In this document: piece after piece, positions 32,200-43,406 of the stretch
Layout: the number at the start of each line of letters is the position of its first letter
Numbering within the stretch: position 1 is the stretch's first letter
Assembly: GCA_015179125.1 (NCBI GenBank)
Contig: WHVA01000567.1
Coordinates: 1 to 64,000, forward strand
Direction: 5' to 3'
From: Gautieria morchelliformis
Lineage: Eukaryota > Basidiomycota > Agaricomycetes > Gomphales > Gomphaceae
DNA: 64,000 nt
Translations under genes and position numbers: made by a program
The notes under the pieces: generated by a model
Seen by the model: the letters and a program-made list of their open reading frames with translations, nothing else
The model's database searches: none
Told to the model about the DNA's origin: nothing

Positions 32200-33215
32200 C
32201 AGGATTTGTGGTCCCCGATACTTTGTGGTTAGCATGGCGAATGAGGACAGGCGAGGGAGCACGCGGTGTCAAGGCTTCCCCAGAGGAAGAGCGAGCATCA
32301 TCCAGCTGAGTCCGCCACATCACATAAACCCCCTTCACACAGCACCGAGGCACCTGCTGCCGCTGTGCCCATCTCTGCCACCAACCCCACCGGCACACTT
32401 GACCATTTGCAAACCATCCCCCCATTCCACACGTTCCTCCATACAGGCCCAAAGCTCACACCTGAAGATCTCTCAACCCTCTCCTGAATCCTCGAGCCCT
32501 CCAACCATGCTGGTGCAGCGCTCACTCCTTTTTTCCTCTTGGACTGCGCCTCTTCTCGAGACAAGCCGCGCGCCTTGCACCGGCAGTCCTTTTCCCAGTG
32601 TCCGGTGCCTCCGCAATAATTGCACTTATCCTTGCCTGTATTTGACTTCGTGCGGATAGCGTTCACGTTTGGCTGAGCTCCCCGTCGAAGTTCTTTGGAC
32701 AGGATTCAGCTCCGTGTGTTCGCCCAATCAATTTGCGAGAAGTCGGAGATGGTGGCAAGTATTGTCTGTTGTGCGATCTCGTAGGATGTGGGTAAGGCTT
32801 GAAGCACGTTGAGGGTGTGAAGAGGGTCGCTGATGGCTAGACCCACGGCAACGATTCGATTTCTCAACTCAGACATTTCGTTGATCTGTTGCGTGAGTTG
32901 GGTGTCATGCGAGAACATCATGGTCGTACATTTATGGTAGTCGACCCATAAATTGAGACTGGTCCTCATGCCATAGGTCATTTTTAAATTGCTCCAGTTC
33001 TGTTCTAGAGTTTTCGCCATGTTGAGGGATTGATGGATGGAGGGCTTGACGGATACCAGCAGCAAGGAGAGACCCTGGTGAGATCGCTTCTCCCAGTCCT
33101 CAAGTCGCTTGCGCTTGTCATCCGTTTGTTGATTCTTGACCCTCAGCGATGGGCAGGGTGTCGATGAACATAAGGGCAGCTTTTAGTGAAAAGGCCCATG
33201 TTTCCCAGTTAGTCC
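32200..33215 (-). pseudogene. Copia gag (reverse strand)
   Basis: Reading leftward: GTNWETWAFSLKAALMF at about 33205-33155 is the UBN2/copia gag start. Then come LEQNWSNLKMTYG, INEMSELRNRIVAVG and LQALPTSYEIAQQTIL, and a zinc knuckle CNYCGGTGHWEKDC near 32640-32590. Several frameshifts break it. It faces away from the protease-integrase fragment at 29906-31632, so the two do not form one element in their present arrangement. Confidence 0.8.
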
Positions 33216-33218
33216 CTC

Positions 33219-33654
33219 GGGGGACACCCTGTTTTCCAGCTTTGACACCACCCCAAGTTCCAGTTCCATTTCCGACTCCACTTTCGGAGATAATTCTGCT
33301 TCTGAGAGAACTTCCACCAGTTCCATTTGCTTTGCCAATTCCACTCCACTCTCCAACTTCTGCCTTTGGAACAGTGTCAGAAGTCAAGCGACTTGTGTAG
33401 TATGTGGTTGGTCAAGGGTCAGGGAGGTGAGGGGGATGCAGGGTTGATGGTGAGTGCCGAATGACTGCAGACTAGCATAGTATAATACAGGCTCACTGAC
33501 ATTGGGGGTCCTTAGACTTTTCTATTCATATTTCCCCTTGTCAGGTGAGAATCCCCTCTCTTGTATATTCTTTCATTTATATATATACTTCAGATTTCCC
33601 CTTGTCAGCTGTGTGGTAGTGTGATCTCCACAGTCAGCTAGGGTTGCCCTTACA
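33219..33654 (+). repeat. Chromovirus-family LTR (copy 4)
   Basis: Matches the 12046-12536 LTR from GGGGACACCCTG to CCCTTACA. The first bases differ (CCCTC for TGTCA), so the 5' boundary is eroded or recombined at the copia gag junction. The TTCCAC/TTCCGA hexamer array and the R-region AGACTTTTCT are kept. Confidence 0.8.
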
Positions 33655-33775
33655 GCAGAAAGGTCTCTCCACTTGAGGACCAGTGGTCGTACTTCACATC
33701 GCACTTGCCATAGGTGCATTCGGAATCAGAGATAGTGACTTGGAGATCACAACCTCTTCAGCACACACTCTTGTT
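33655..33775 (+). pseudogene. Leader of chromovirus copy 4
   Basis: Follows the LTR with GCAGAAAGGTCTCTCC (self-priming site with one mismatch) and the family leader up to GCACACAC near 33770, where similarity ends. The rest of the element is gone, so this is a 5' LTR plus leader remnant. Confidence 0.65.
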
Positions 33776-34848
33776 AGTTATAGTGTCATGGGTGAAATTA
33801 ATAGAAATGTGATTTAAACTTCTGGTAGAAGTTAAATTGAGTAATAAAACTAGATATATGCGCATACAACCAGGTGTACGCGTCTTACAATACTGCTAGT
33901 GAGACTAAGTAACTCGAAATGTGGTGAGATGAAGAGTAAATTCACTGTCGTTTGTAGTGTACAGCTGTGAGTATTTGACTATCAAGAAAATAACTTGGCG
34001 TTCTTGGTATGTTACAAGATGAGAACAAAAGAAATAACAAATGGGGTGGCTGGCATGTGTGCAGGAGTTTAGGAGTAGATACGACGTGTGTGTGGAATGT
34101 GATGAAGGACAAAGTATAATGGTGGAAAAGGGATACAGGGTTGGGAGAAGATAGGAGAGACGTTCAAGACATATGCAGGGTCAACTCATCGTGTCACATC
34201 CCTTGATCAGGTCACGTGACCATTCAGTGTGTAGGCCTTGGGACCAGGCTTGGTGTGTTGGACAGGTGAAATAGGGGTGTTCTAGACTTTGATAGCATAT
34301 GGCATTGAGTCTCATGGCATCCAAGTAGTCAGACTGAGCAGGTTGTGTGGGTTTGAATGTAGGCACGTCAGCTCGGCGATCTCAGTGATTGGTCAAAGTG
34401 GATATATGCATGCTCAGAGATGAGTAGTTGGCTTTGATTAGTGTTGAACATTATAATAGTGAATATGGCAAGGTGATTCAATGTTTTTATAACACACATG
34501 GCATATGACAGCCCCTCTTCTTATGTTAAGCTCCCAACAGCAGAAATTCCATCCCATACGTCTCCGATTTCTGACAAATCTGGCCCTCCATCTAGTTTTT
34601 ATCCAGGTCAGAATATGCCAAGGCTAATAATTATCAGCAAAAAATAATGGTATTATAATATTTATTGGCTGTTGGTATGCTGGCACGTCACAAAAACAAT
34701 AGGTATCTGAGGGTGTTCAGCTGGTTCAAGTTGCACAGAAACTGAAAATCAGTCTGACTACCCTACTTATGTATATCTGAACTACTTCACACTTGCGCAT
34801 CGATTTGCAGGCGGTGAACAGGCCCTAAAGTACATATATAGAATCAAA
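33776..34848. other. AT-rich intergenic with dispersed repeat copy 2
   Basis: No gene seen. 34715-34830 is the second copy of the repeat at 31745-31880. Confidence 0.4.
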
Positions 34849-34975
34849 AGTTAAGATATGTATGGGCAATTTTGGGAACCGGCTGTGTACTCAATGTTTA
34901 TAATGGGGCTTCAACTGTATATTCCCAATTTGGGAACTTCATCCCTTTCTGACGCAGTGATACACATTCCCAGTC
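34849..34975. repeat. Divergent half-copy of the foldback element
   Basis: ATGTATGGGCAATTTTG then GGAACTTCATCCC parallels the right arm of the palindrome at 51529-51897. The opposite arm is not seen here. Confidence 0.5.
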
Positions 34976-35020
34976 TTCACATGTCAACTTAACTTCGCTT
35001 TATGAATAACCCTGTTATTC

Positions 35021-35220
35021 TCACCTCCCAGACCAGGTCATGTAGAAATTCCTTTTCATGTCACGCCTGGTGTCATTCATCTCCTCTTGCACTGTTTGGT
35101 AGGCATCTGAGTTCAATTGATTCATAGCAAATGCCCCCAAAGCTACGTTTTCCTTTGTAGCTACAAACATTCTGCTGATTGCCATTTGGATCAACTCCGC
35201 AATGCCGCAGACTGTGATGT
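35021..35220 (-). pseudogene. C-terminal exon of a LaeA/UMTA-like methyltransferase
   Basis: A minus-strand exon with a good 3' splice site (ACATCACAG at about 35220) encodes AELIQMAISRMFVATKENVA and ends RRDMKRNFYMTWSGR-stop. The NFYMTW ending parallels the EVYMTWSRRQA end of the methyltransferase at 43407-44374. No SAM-binding exons were found; LTR sequence lies just upstream. Probably a remnant of another paralogue. Confidence 0.5.
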
Positions 35221-35263
35221 CTGCGTGAGACAATATGTATGCCGGTTCATAATAGCCTGTGAT

Positions 35264-36059
35264 ACTTGACAATGTAATGTACAAAGTCTCACAGAAAGGT
35301 TGTCTAGTAGTAACAATCCTTTCGCTGGCGAAGGTACTCCTTCAGAGCCCTTCACTGACAGCACCGACAATGGTTTGAAGACTAAAGTAGTGAAGGTGAA
35401 GTATGGAAACTCACCAGTGGTGCTCAAGTCTTCCCCTAGCCTAAGATAATAGTCTTTTGAAGAGGGCTTAAGATGATAGTCATGGTGAGGTCAAGTTTTG
35501 CACAAGATAGAGGCATGATAATTGAACTGTGGAAGATACATGCAAATGTAAACTACTTATACCGAATGCTCATATGATATCAGCGAATAGGAAAGAGGCC
35601 GTCATGAGTCAGGGTTGGATAGGGGTGCCCAGTCAGGATACAAAACACATATACAATAGAAGAAGGGGAGAGTGTGAACATGAAACAACAGGGGGAGAGA
35701 GGACAAAGGTACCTATGTAAGAAAACACACCTTCAGACCTGCATACATGTTACCCTGCACAGACTCTTGGTCTGCTGGGTTGATCTCACACGATCTACAG
35801 GTAGGACATCCTGTGAAAGCATCCCGGCCATAGGAACACCCAAAGGGGGTTGAATCGGGGAGGTGATGGGGCCAGTGATGAACCATCACGCCAGTTAAAG
35901 GATGTCGATTGTGTTTGATGGTGTGCCTACTGGTGAATGATACAAGTAGTGAATGGTCAGTTGGCAAATTTGGGGAAGAGCGAACAGATTGAATATAGAG
36001 ATGGAAGGATGGAAGGGAAAATGGGGGTAACTAGATACAAGGATAAATGAGTCATGACA
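35264..36059. repeat. 5'-truncated LTR related to 10505-11535
   Basis: Similarity begins at ACTTGACAAT (matching about 10687) and continues in order to the shared end GTCATGACA at 36059. The first 180 bp or so of the LTR are missing. No target duplication can be tested. Confidence 0.8.
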
Positions 36060-36600
36060 TTGTGGTTCCTCATACCTCGAAATGGGAACAACGTGGTATT
36101 CTGGATGCTATGTAGTGACAGTGTAAGGTAACATGTGATTGGGAACTGCCAGGCAGTTCCCACGCATGAACTGTACAGTGGGTCCCTAAGGGGCCCACTG
36201 GTATTAGCTAAGCACTATATACATAGGTTATTTCCAGAAAGCTGCCACCCGGGTTTTAATTAATTTTCATCCCTGCTTATGCACGTTGGACTAGTTTTGA
36301 TCATGCAGTGTGCCACGATATGTCATTTGCGTTGCGCATTCATCAACACGTCTCTTTATGCAAGATGCGGGTGAGATGCAGGTGTGGGTAACAGAGGCGG
36401 GTTTTTCTGCACCGTACCACTATACTTCGCCCCTAATGCATCCTTTTTCCCTGGGCTACTGCCTATATAGTACATTATAATCTGAAACGGCCTCTCCCAT
36501 GACGCTAGTGAAGATTGTAGACTTTGCAGGGCCCAGGATCTGTACCTGTAGGCAGACGGTGCATTTCCTGCCTAGTTCTTCCTCTGCATTAGACATAGTG
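36060..36600. repeat. Mosaic repeat R, copy 1
   Basis: 36330-36600 matches 45290-45475 continued at 46419-46485 (AACACGTCTCTTTATGCAAGATGCG; CTGCCTATATAGTACATTATAATCTGA; TGTACCTGTAGGCAGA). This copy is uninterrupted and so serves as the empty site for the solo LTR at 45476-46413. A 21-bp near-perfect palindrome (GGGAACTGCC/GGCAGTTCCC) is at 36141-36161. Confidence 0.6.
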
Positions 36601-37110
36601 TTCTGCAAAGCTCGGCTTGGGCCGTGGCTAAGCCAGAGCTGAGCAGCCAAAAGCCTGGCCAAGCCGGGCCAAAGCCGTCCTGAGGCGAGGAGCTAGGGCT
36701 CGGCCTGAGTTTTGGAGAGCCCGAGCCGAGCCCTGAAGCTGCAGCTTGAGCACTTACCTGAGCGCTCACTGGTTATGTGCAAATCAGGTGACAAGTGCAC
36801 TCCAAATGTGGACTCAAAATGAAGATGATCTACAGGATTCAGCCGCGTCATCTTCACATGGGCTGGAATTAATTAAGGAAGGTCCAGAGGTCCCTCAGGT
36901 GGTATAGACACCTGTCAATCTCATTCACCTCTCCAGTGACTGTGAGCTCATGGAGGGGGAGAGTGACTTCAAAGGAACATCTGAGTATGTAGAATTTTAC
37001 TTTGGCGTTGCATCCCCTCAAACGATGTGCCCAGTCACAAGCCCCGGCCCAGGCTGAGCCAAGCCCGAGCTCAGCTGAAGCCGTGGCTTTTGAGCCGAGC
37101 CAGAATCCCC
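36601..37110. repeat. GC-rich GGCTTGGC/GAGCC repeat pair
   Basis: 36610-36760 and 37020-37115 are rich in GGCTTGGGC, GCCGAGCC and AGCCAAGCC words in partly inverted arrangement around an AT-richer centre. This resembles the arms of a short inverted-repeat element, but no clear ends or target duplication were found. Confidence 0.35.
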
Positions 37111-37725
37111 TGACTCGCTCCGAAGGAGAAGGAGGGAAACCTGTTGACCCAAATGTCTGACCTTCCACTTACATGGATGTATTTGTATTGATTTTATTGG
37201 CTGCTCCATGCTATTTATTTTTCCTCCCTGTGTGTCATCACACACATTAGCCGTTCTATTCCAACGCATCCCGGTTTCATTGGTAGCCTCATCACAGTCC
37301 TTTGCCATTCTATACCGACATGTCCCCATCAGGCCTTTGGGTTTCACCCCCATTCCTTGCCAGTGTTGGTTCCCTCCCTTCCCCTACACTCCCTGGCTGT
37401 TTACCCCTTCATCACCTCCTCTCTCTTGCTTGGATGCATACAGTGTGGAATTGGATGAAGTCCACCCATGGTGTTCTTGCATTGCATGTAAGTCTGGGGA
37501 TTTTTATCGGCCCAAACTTGGTTTTTTAATAAAGTTTGTTGAGTTTTTTTTTTTTGTTTGGGGGGGTGTATTCCATCGTTTGCTTACCCGGGGCAGTTAT
37601 TTGCATTGCTTTTATAGAGAAACTTGTCAATGATGACCGCCTTCACATTCCCTCCCAATGTGCATCCGGCTTTTGTTCTCAGCAGTGTCTCTTGGGGGTC
37701 ATTTCCCACAGTTCGACATGTGTTG
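37111..37725. other. No gene seen; part of a repeat resembling 42374-42620
   Basis: 37490-37736 resembles 42374-42560 (CCCTCCCAAT...CAGC...GGGCATTTCCCA; TTCATC). Words AATAAAGTTTGTTGAG (37528) and AATAAAATTTATTGGC (38268) suggest tandem copies of the same unit. Confidence 0.35.
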
Positions 37726-37736
37726 TGTCTTCATCA

Positions 37737-38165
37737 AAATTTTTTTTTTTTTTTTGAATTCCGTTTATTATACTGCCACCTTGGGGCCGGGCCCTATATA
37801 GGCAGTCTCTACCCAGAACGCGGAATAGAGTAATCAAAGTGTTTTACATGCTAGGGTATCGTAGTTACCGAAGTAAGCCAGAGATATGCTGGCACCAACA
37901 TAGGATACTTCCTGTTTGTTTACAATGCCTAATCACCTTAGATACATATCAGTACCGGTCAGTTTCAGTAGGTCTTATATGCCGGGTGGAAGTCCAGGAG
38001 TCTCGTAATCCTAACACTTATCGACACCTATCGGAGGGGTGAACCATTGTAGTAATTACTGCTATAAATGGGGAGGGGGGGGATTTGAACCTGGAGGCTC
38101 TCCCTTTGCGTGATCCCAAACAGGCGCTTGGTTTGGGTCATTTCCACCTGTGCTAACCCGCCCCC
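37737..38165 (-). mobile_element. tRNA-derived SINE
   Basis: On the minus strand the element begins near 38165 with a tRNA-like head. TAGCACAGGTGG (38144-38155) fits the pol III A-box consensus and GGTTCAAATCC (38081-38091) the B box. An unrelated body of about 320 bp follows and it ends in a 15-nt A run (37741-37755). TGTCTTCATCA occurs at 37726-37736 and 38166-38176, a perfect 11-bp target-site duplication typical of LINE-driven insertion. A related unit at about 42530-42560 lacks the insert and looks like the empty site. Confidence 0.82.
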
Positions 38166-38300
38166 TGTCTTCATCATTCATCCTCTATGCCCCTGTCTTC
38201 CCCACACCTCTTGCACGCAAGTCGCGAACATTTCATCGTGCAATAACAAAAGGTTTGTTAATAAAATTTATTGGCTTTTGAATTTTTGAGGGGGGCTGGT

Positions 38301-38548
38301 TGAAAGGAAGTGGTATCAGACTCATTACTAACCCCGATCCCTTTCAGACATCAACACGGCAAGCACTGACTGAAGACAGGAATAAAGTAGGAAAATAGTA
38401 TAAAAGCCCCACTAGCATTCATGTATATTCAGCTTTAGTTCTATCCCCAATACATGTTGATTATTGACTGGTCTTCTTTAGTGCTCATACTCCACTATTA
38501 AGCCTGTCCTATCAACAGACTTAAAGCTCCGATTCTCACTGCGTTACA
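38301..38548 (+). repeat. 5' LTR of gypsy D
   Basis: 248 bp, TG...CA ends. A TATAAAA box (AGTATAAAAGCCCC near 38397-38411) lies about 95 bp from the 5' end and is the likely promoter. Confidence 0.88.
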
Positions 38549-38671
38549 TTTTTTGACCTACTCTCAATTGACGTCGAGCTCAACGGCCTGATCAACTGCT
38601 GAGTACCCGATTTCTCAAAAAAAAAAAAAAATCTTCTCTCAACTACGCGTAACTCAAAGAAAACCCACAGA

Positions 38672-39660
38672 ATGGCCACATGCTCTGGAAAAGCATATTC
38701 AGAGCATCCAGCTTCAGCTGAGACAGACACACCGAACCCCCACACCGAGTCACCTCAAGAACCCGGCCACGAGGAAACCTCGATGGACCTGGGAGATGAT
38801 ATTGAGACCACCACTTCCCCAGTAAGTGATGATGAATATTACGACCGAGAAAGAGTGGAGGGCGCAGCCCTTGACATTTACCAATCAAAAGAAGCACACG
38901 TACCCCCTCTAGAGGTCAAGGACAGAACCCCCGTTGGCGATCTCATAGCTGAGAGCCGTCACGGGGTTATGACATGTCTCCCCTGCCCAGCGGATGGTGC
39001 TGACTGGAGAGAATGTCGCCCCCGCCCAGCAGATGGAGCTGACTCAATGGAATGTCACCCCTGCTCCACGGATGGAAATACATAGATGAAACTGACGTAC
39101 CAACCCAGGCCGCGAGACTACCACATGCCATCCAACCTCTTCGAACGGGCACTGAGGCAACAGCATCCCTAATAATGCACCTAGGTGCTGCCGGCACAAC
39201 CAAGACAGCGACTAAGTCCATGAGGACAAGGAGTGGACACGTGGTAAAACCTCCTGCAAGGAAAGATGAGGAAGGAATGGCAGTAAGACCACTGATGAAA
39301 AAGAGTCAAATGCCACAGCAGACATATGATAAGGAACACAAATCGGTGAAGTCTACACGTCGCACTCGTCCACAAAAGGTAGAACCCGCGGCTTTACACA
39401 GCATGAGTGACCCCGTGGACACCCTGACACGTGACACACGTCGTGTAGCGGACCACCCCATAGAAAAGACGCCAGGCACTTTGGGTGTAGAATATAACCC
39501 ACCACCATTCGCCGATGTAGTCTCTATGCTTGACCCCTCCCTAAGCTTCCCGGAAGTACTGAAATCACTATACTACGAAGACAGTTTCTTCAGAAATATG
39601 ATCACCACTCCTAACGATTTCGAGAACTTCACACTCCAGGATGGACTCATCATACTATGA
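38672..39660 (+). pseudogene. Gypsy D N-terminal ORF joined to pre-integrase region
   Basis: ATG at 38672 opens MATCSGKAYSEHP, an acidic and Ser/Thr-rich frame. Around 38980-39075 are three diverged copies of a PADGAD..EC peptide repeat. A frameshift near 39070 leads to FPEVLKSLYYEDSFF and NFTLQDGLIIL, which in related basidiomycete gypsy elements lies between RNase H and integrase. The N-terminal ORF therefore seems fused to late pol sequence by a deletion that removed protease, RT and RNase H. Confidence 0.65.
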
Positions 39661-41060
39661 GAGGCCAAGGGTACAAAGCTATGCATCCCAGAAGGTCGGC
39701 ATAAGGATTGCAACATTCATGAGATCCTTATTTCGCATGCTCACTCCTTACTCACACACCTAGACAGCAGAAAAATGTTTCATTACTTATGCAAACATCT
39801 CTGGTGGCCTGGAATGTTCAACGATGTGAAGACATTCTGTTCCAGCTGCCACATCTGTGCCATGGCAAAACCGATCAACCATGCAAAGTACGGCAAGTTG
39901 AAACCCCTAGCCGTTCTAACACGACGATGGCAGCAAATAGGGATTGATTTCATTGGCCCCTTGCCCTCATCCTCAAACAGACACTGCAAGTTTGACATGC
40001 TATGTGTAATCATAGACCATTTAACCTCTATGATACATTTAGCTCCTTCAAAACAAACATTCGGCGCCAAACAAATTGCTGAGTTAGTCTTCGACAATGT
40101 CTACAAGCTGCACGGCATGCCGGAACGAATCATGAGCGACAGGGACACCCTATTCATGGCAACATTCTGGGAACACCTGCATAAGCTCCTTGGGTCGGAA
40201 CTACACATGTCTACTGCCTACCACCCACAGACCGACGGCGCAACAGAACGCGCTAACTGCACAATCACTCAAATGCTACAAATCACTGTATCTTCCGATC
40301 AAAAGGACTGGGTTCAGAAACTGCTGTTCATTGAGTTTGCCTTCAATATGGCACACTCTGACACGACAGGGTTCTCCCCTTTCTTCTTGAACTATGGAAC
40401 GATTCCACATCCACTCATTTGGACACACAACGACTCTTACATACCAGGGGTACAAGCATTCACCAGGAGAATGAAGGATGCGCTCACAGCAGCACACGAC
40501 TCAATCCTCGTACAATGAGTGAAACAACCTCATTCTGCCAACCGACGTCATCAACCAGCCCCATTCTGTGTAGACAACCTGGTGTACTTGTCTACAGAAA
40601 ACCTGAAATTACCAAGAGGCCGTGCAAGTAAGCTAGCTCCAAAGTTCGTGGGCCCCTACAAGATTTTATAGGAGGTTGTCCCGCAGACTTCCTATAAGCT
40701 GGCTCTCCCGAGCGAACTCCTCACACGGGACATACATCCCATATTCCATGCCAACCTTCTACGCATACATGTGCCCAACGACAACCGAAAATTCCCAGGT
40801 CGCTCAATTGGTCAAGTCACGACCCTGGGAGCGGTGGCGCCGGAGTGGCAACCATGCTGTTTTCTCAGCCACACTGGCAAGGGATGAGATTCATGGTTCG
40901 AGGTTCAATGGCAAAACGATGACACAACCTGGCTCCCATACACATCCATCTGCCACCTATCAAAATTCGACGCTTACTTAGAGGCTCAGGATGTCACTTT
41001 CATAGACAACCTCCCTGATGGGCTCGGTCGCATTCCCTGGAATCTGGAGATCGAGATGAA
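39661..41060 (+). pseudogene. Gypsy D integrase with chromodomain-like tail
   Basis: The zinc domain reads HAHSLLTHLDSRK...CSSCHIC (39745-39860). The catalytic core has D in IGIDFIGPLPSS (about 39945), D in MSDRDTLFMATF (about 40135) and E in TDGATERANCT (about 40240). After a stop at 40516-40518, VDNLVYLSTENL, FVGPYKIL and IHPIFHANLLRIHVPN (GPY/F-like) follow in frame-broken form. SWFEVQWQNDDTTWLPY and LSKFDAYLEAQ resemble a chromodomain-type tail. Confidence 0.8.
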
Positions 41061-41316
41061 GCTCCCCGAGCATATGGGGCCTGAGCCAGGCCCAACTACT
41101 CCGATCAGCGCCCATACGATACAAGTTTCAATCCCCAAGCCTATAAAGGCTACTGCTTGTTCATATGCCCTGCCACATCTGCTACAAATTACACTAACAC
41201 TGCCCTGCATGACTTCGCACCCTGATACCCTTGACACGCACGCCACCTTCCAGGATTGGCACAACAAGTCAACACTACACAAGTAGGCAGGGGGACCGGA
41301 CCCAGGCACAGCGCCT

Positions 41317-42058
41317 GTGGGATACGACACTTGGCTGGGAGGGCAGAGTTTTCACGAGGCCAACAAGAACTATCGTGAGACGGATGATAGCCTCTCCAAG
41401 ATTTCCGCAGCGTTCGGCCGGCTGGACTCAACGTCACAGTTCTCAGGTATAGCACCCTCTGTCGCAGCAGGCCCCACAAACCCCACGACGCAAAGTCAAC
41501 ACACGACGATGCCGGCGGGTTATTACGGCACCCCTCTCCCCACTCACGTTCCCAATCAGCATCACCCAGTCCCCGCAGCCGGTGACCACCATTATAGCAC
41601 CCACGGTGGACCTCGTCATGGGGTGCCACATGAGTACACACCTTACTACGTCCCTCTGCCACACCGTGGCCAAGGTTACGGCAGCGACTCGTTCATGGAG
41701 AAATACACCATGATAGGCCTTTACAACCACCTGCAATGGGGTGGAAGGGATACTCGAGGTGCAGACGTGGTCAGAATAGAGGGCAAGGCGAGTCAGAGGC
41801 CGACAATAGGAAACGAGACGCTGAGCCCAGTCGTCCCAACATTGACAAGTGAGGCACACCCCGCTCGGTGCCCCTCGGGACATGCCCAAAGTAGGCAAGC
41901 CTGGTCAGTCCCTCCCCTACTCAACCAACTTGCTGACCGCTGAGGACTTGGCTGCTTTCGAACGAGTAGTCGGGGCTTTGGTTGAGGGCCTGGCAGACCT
42001 AGCCACCCACCAGTCTGAAGAGCCTATGGCAGGACCGTCTCACTCCGAAGCTAACTGA
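41317..42058 (+). CDS. Extra ORF downstream of pol in gypsy D
   Basis: An open frame of 208 codons (MGYDTWLGGQSFHEAN) rich in H, P, T and G ends at 41943; an overlapping frame continues TSEAHP-like coding as VGKPGQSLPYSTNLLTAED and ends 41849-42058. No transmembrane segment or env-like feature is seen. It lies between the chromodomain-like tail and the 3' LTR, so it is an accessory ORF of the element. No known family recognised. Confidence 0.4.
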
Positions 42059-42124
42059 ATGACAACAGGGTATGTTTCTGTTTAATTTTTATATAAGTCC
42101 ACGTGCCGTGAACTGGAGGGCAAA

Positions 42125-42373
42125 TGAAAGGAAGCAGTATCAGACTCATTACTAACCCCGATCCCTTTCAGACATCAACATGGCAAGCACTGAACGAAGA
42201 CAGGAATAGAGTAGGAAAATAGTATAAAAGCCCCACTAGCATTCATGTATATTCAGCTTTAGTTCTATCCCCCGATACACATTGATTATCAACTGGTCTT
42301 CTTTAGTGCTCATACTCCACTATTAAGCCTGTCCTAGCAACAGACTTAAAGCTCCGATTCTCACTGCGTTACA
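42125..42373 (+). repeat. 3' LTR of gypsy D
   Basis: 249 bp, near-identical by eye to the 5' LTR; preceded by the purine-rich CTGGAGGGCAAA. Confidence 0.88.
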
Positions 42374-43406
42374 CTGGTCCATGCTTTCCTTGCGAAGGCC
42401 TGGGTTTCACCTTTTTTGTTTTACGGTGCAGTCGTTGTCAATGGTGTCCCATTTCCCGTTCCCTCCCAATCTGGTCCCAGCAGCTATCCTCAGCGATGTT
42501 TCTTGTGGGCCATTTCCCATACATTGATGTCGAAGGCGTGTTCATCCTTTATCCCGTATGCCCTGCCTTCCTTATCATCCATTCATTGTTCTATTTACTT
42601 ATGATGTCCTGCAGTTCCCATCTTTATTTTCTGTACATGTTTCAATAATTTCATGACGTTCCTGGGATTAACACCATGCTCAGCATCGATGGCTGTCATG
42701 ATGACAATACCACCAGTATCAAAGTGAAAAAAGGGCAACTCAGACCACATTAATAATCTCTTTTTTTAAACTGAGAGAGTCGGGGACTGAGGCGGCAGCC
42801 GCCGCCGCTACGCTTGCAAAACACCAATTAGACGGGCATTGTCACGTTATCTGGTAAAATAATTTGAGGCCGGTCGCGAGGGGACGATTCTCACAAGTGC
42901 TACTACATATACGCGTCAGGTCGCAGGCGCTTCAAGTTATGCTTGTGGTTTGAAGCATCTTCGAAACCATCCTCATGTTACCAACGACTGTCTTTCACGA
43001 TACCTTTTCAACCTGACGACTTTTGGGAGCTGGCCCGTACTGCCCGCGGCCAAAATGCACTTGAGGTAGCGGGTAGTGACGCCACCTCCCATTTGTTTTC
43101 CAGCTAAGTTGTGTTCTTCAAAACTCACCATCTTATTGGCTAATGGTTACGATCCGATCGATTTCGCCAGTCACTTCATACCCCATTTCAACTGCACTCC
43201 ATGGCAAAGAGCGCTTTCCTTTGTCCTCCTTCGCATGTGTTCACACCGTTTATAACCAACGAGGATTTATGTAGTGATGCAGGTGGATTCATGATGAGTT
43301 AAACCGCAAAGCATTATGTACCCGAACTGCTTGTTCACATTCATCGATCATTACGTTAATCGTCGTATTTCAGCACAATTTCTTTACTGTTCGGTAAATT
43401 CCCCCG
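42374..43406. other. No gene seen; left part of a segmental duplication
   Basis: 42374-42620 is a repeat resembling 37490-37740. 42834-43406 is duplicated at 46486-47021 (ATATACGCGTCAGG; GAAGCATCTTCGAAACCATCC). Only short frames are present. Confidence 0.5.

Larger units (their letters stand above)
38301..42373 (+). mobile_element. Internally deleted Ty3/gypsy element D
   Basis: Flanked by 248/249-bp LTRs at 38301-38548 and 42125-42373 (TGAAAGGAAG...GCGTTACA) and a perfect CTGGT target-site duplication (38296-38300, 42374-42378). The interior encodes an N-terminal ORF, the region preceding integrase, integrase and a chromodomain-like tail, then an extra ORF. RT, RNase H, protease and zinc knuckle are missing, so it could move only with help from a full relative. 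Confidence 0.88.

Noticed and set aside
36601..37110. Complete inverted-repeat transposon
   Set aside because: Arms are only loosely similar words without definable ends or target duplication; kept only as a low-confidence repeat.
38075..38160. Possible stand-alone tRNA gene on the minus strand
   Set aside because: A and B boxes are present, but the acceptor stem does not close and the sequence continues into a body with A-tail and target-site duplication, so a SINE explains it better.
42770..42820. GC-rich GCAGCCGCCGCCGC microsatellite as coding Ala/Gly repeat
   Set aside because: Too short and not in any extended open frame.
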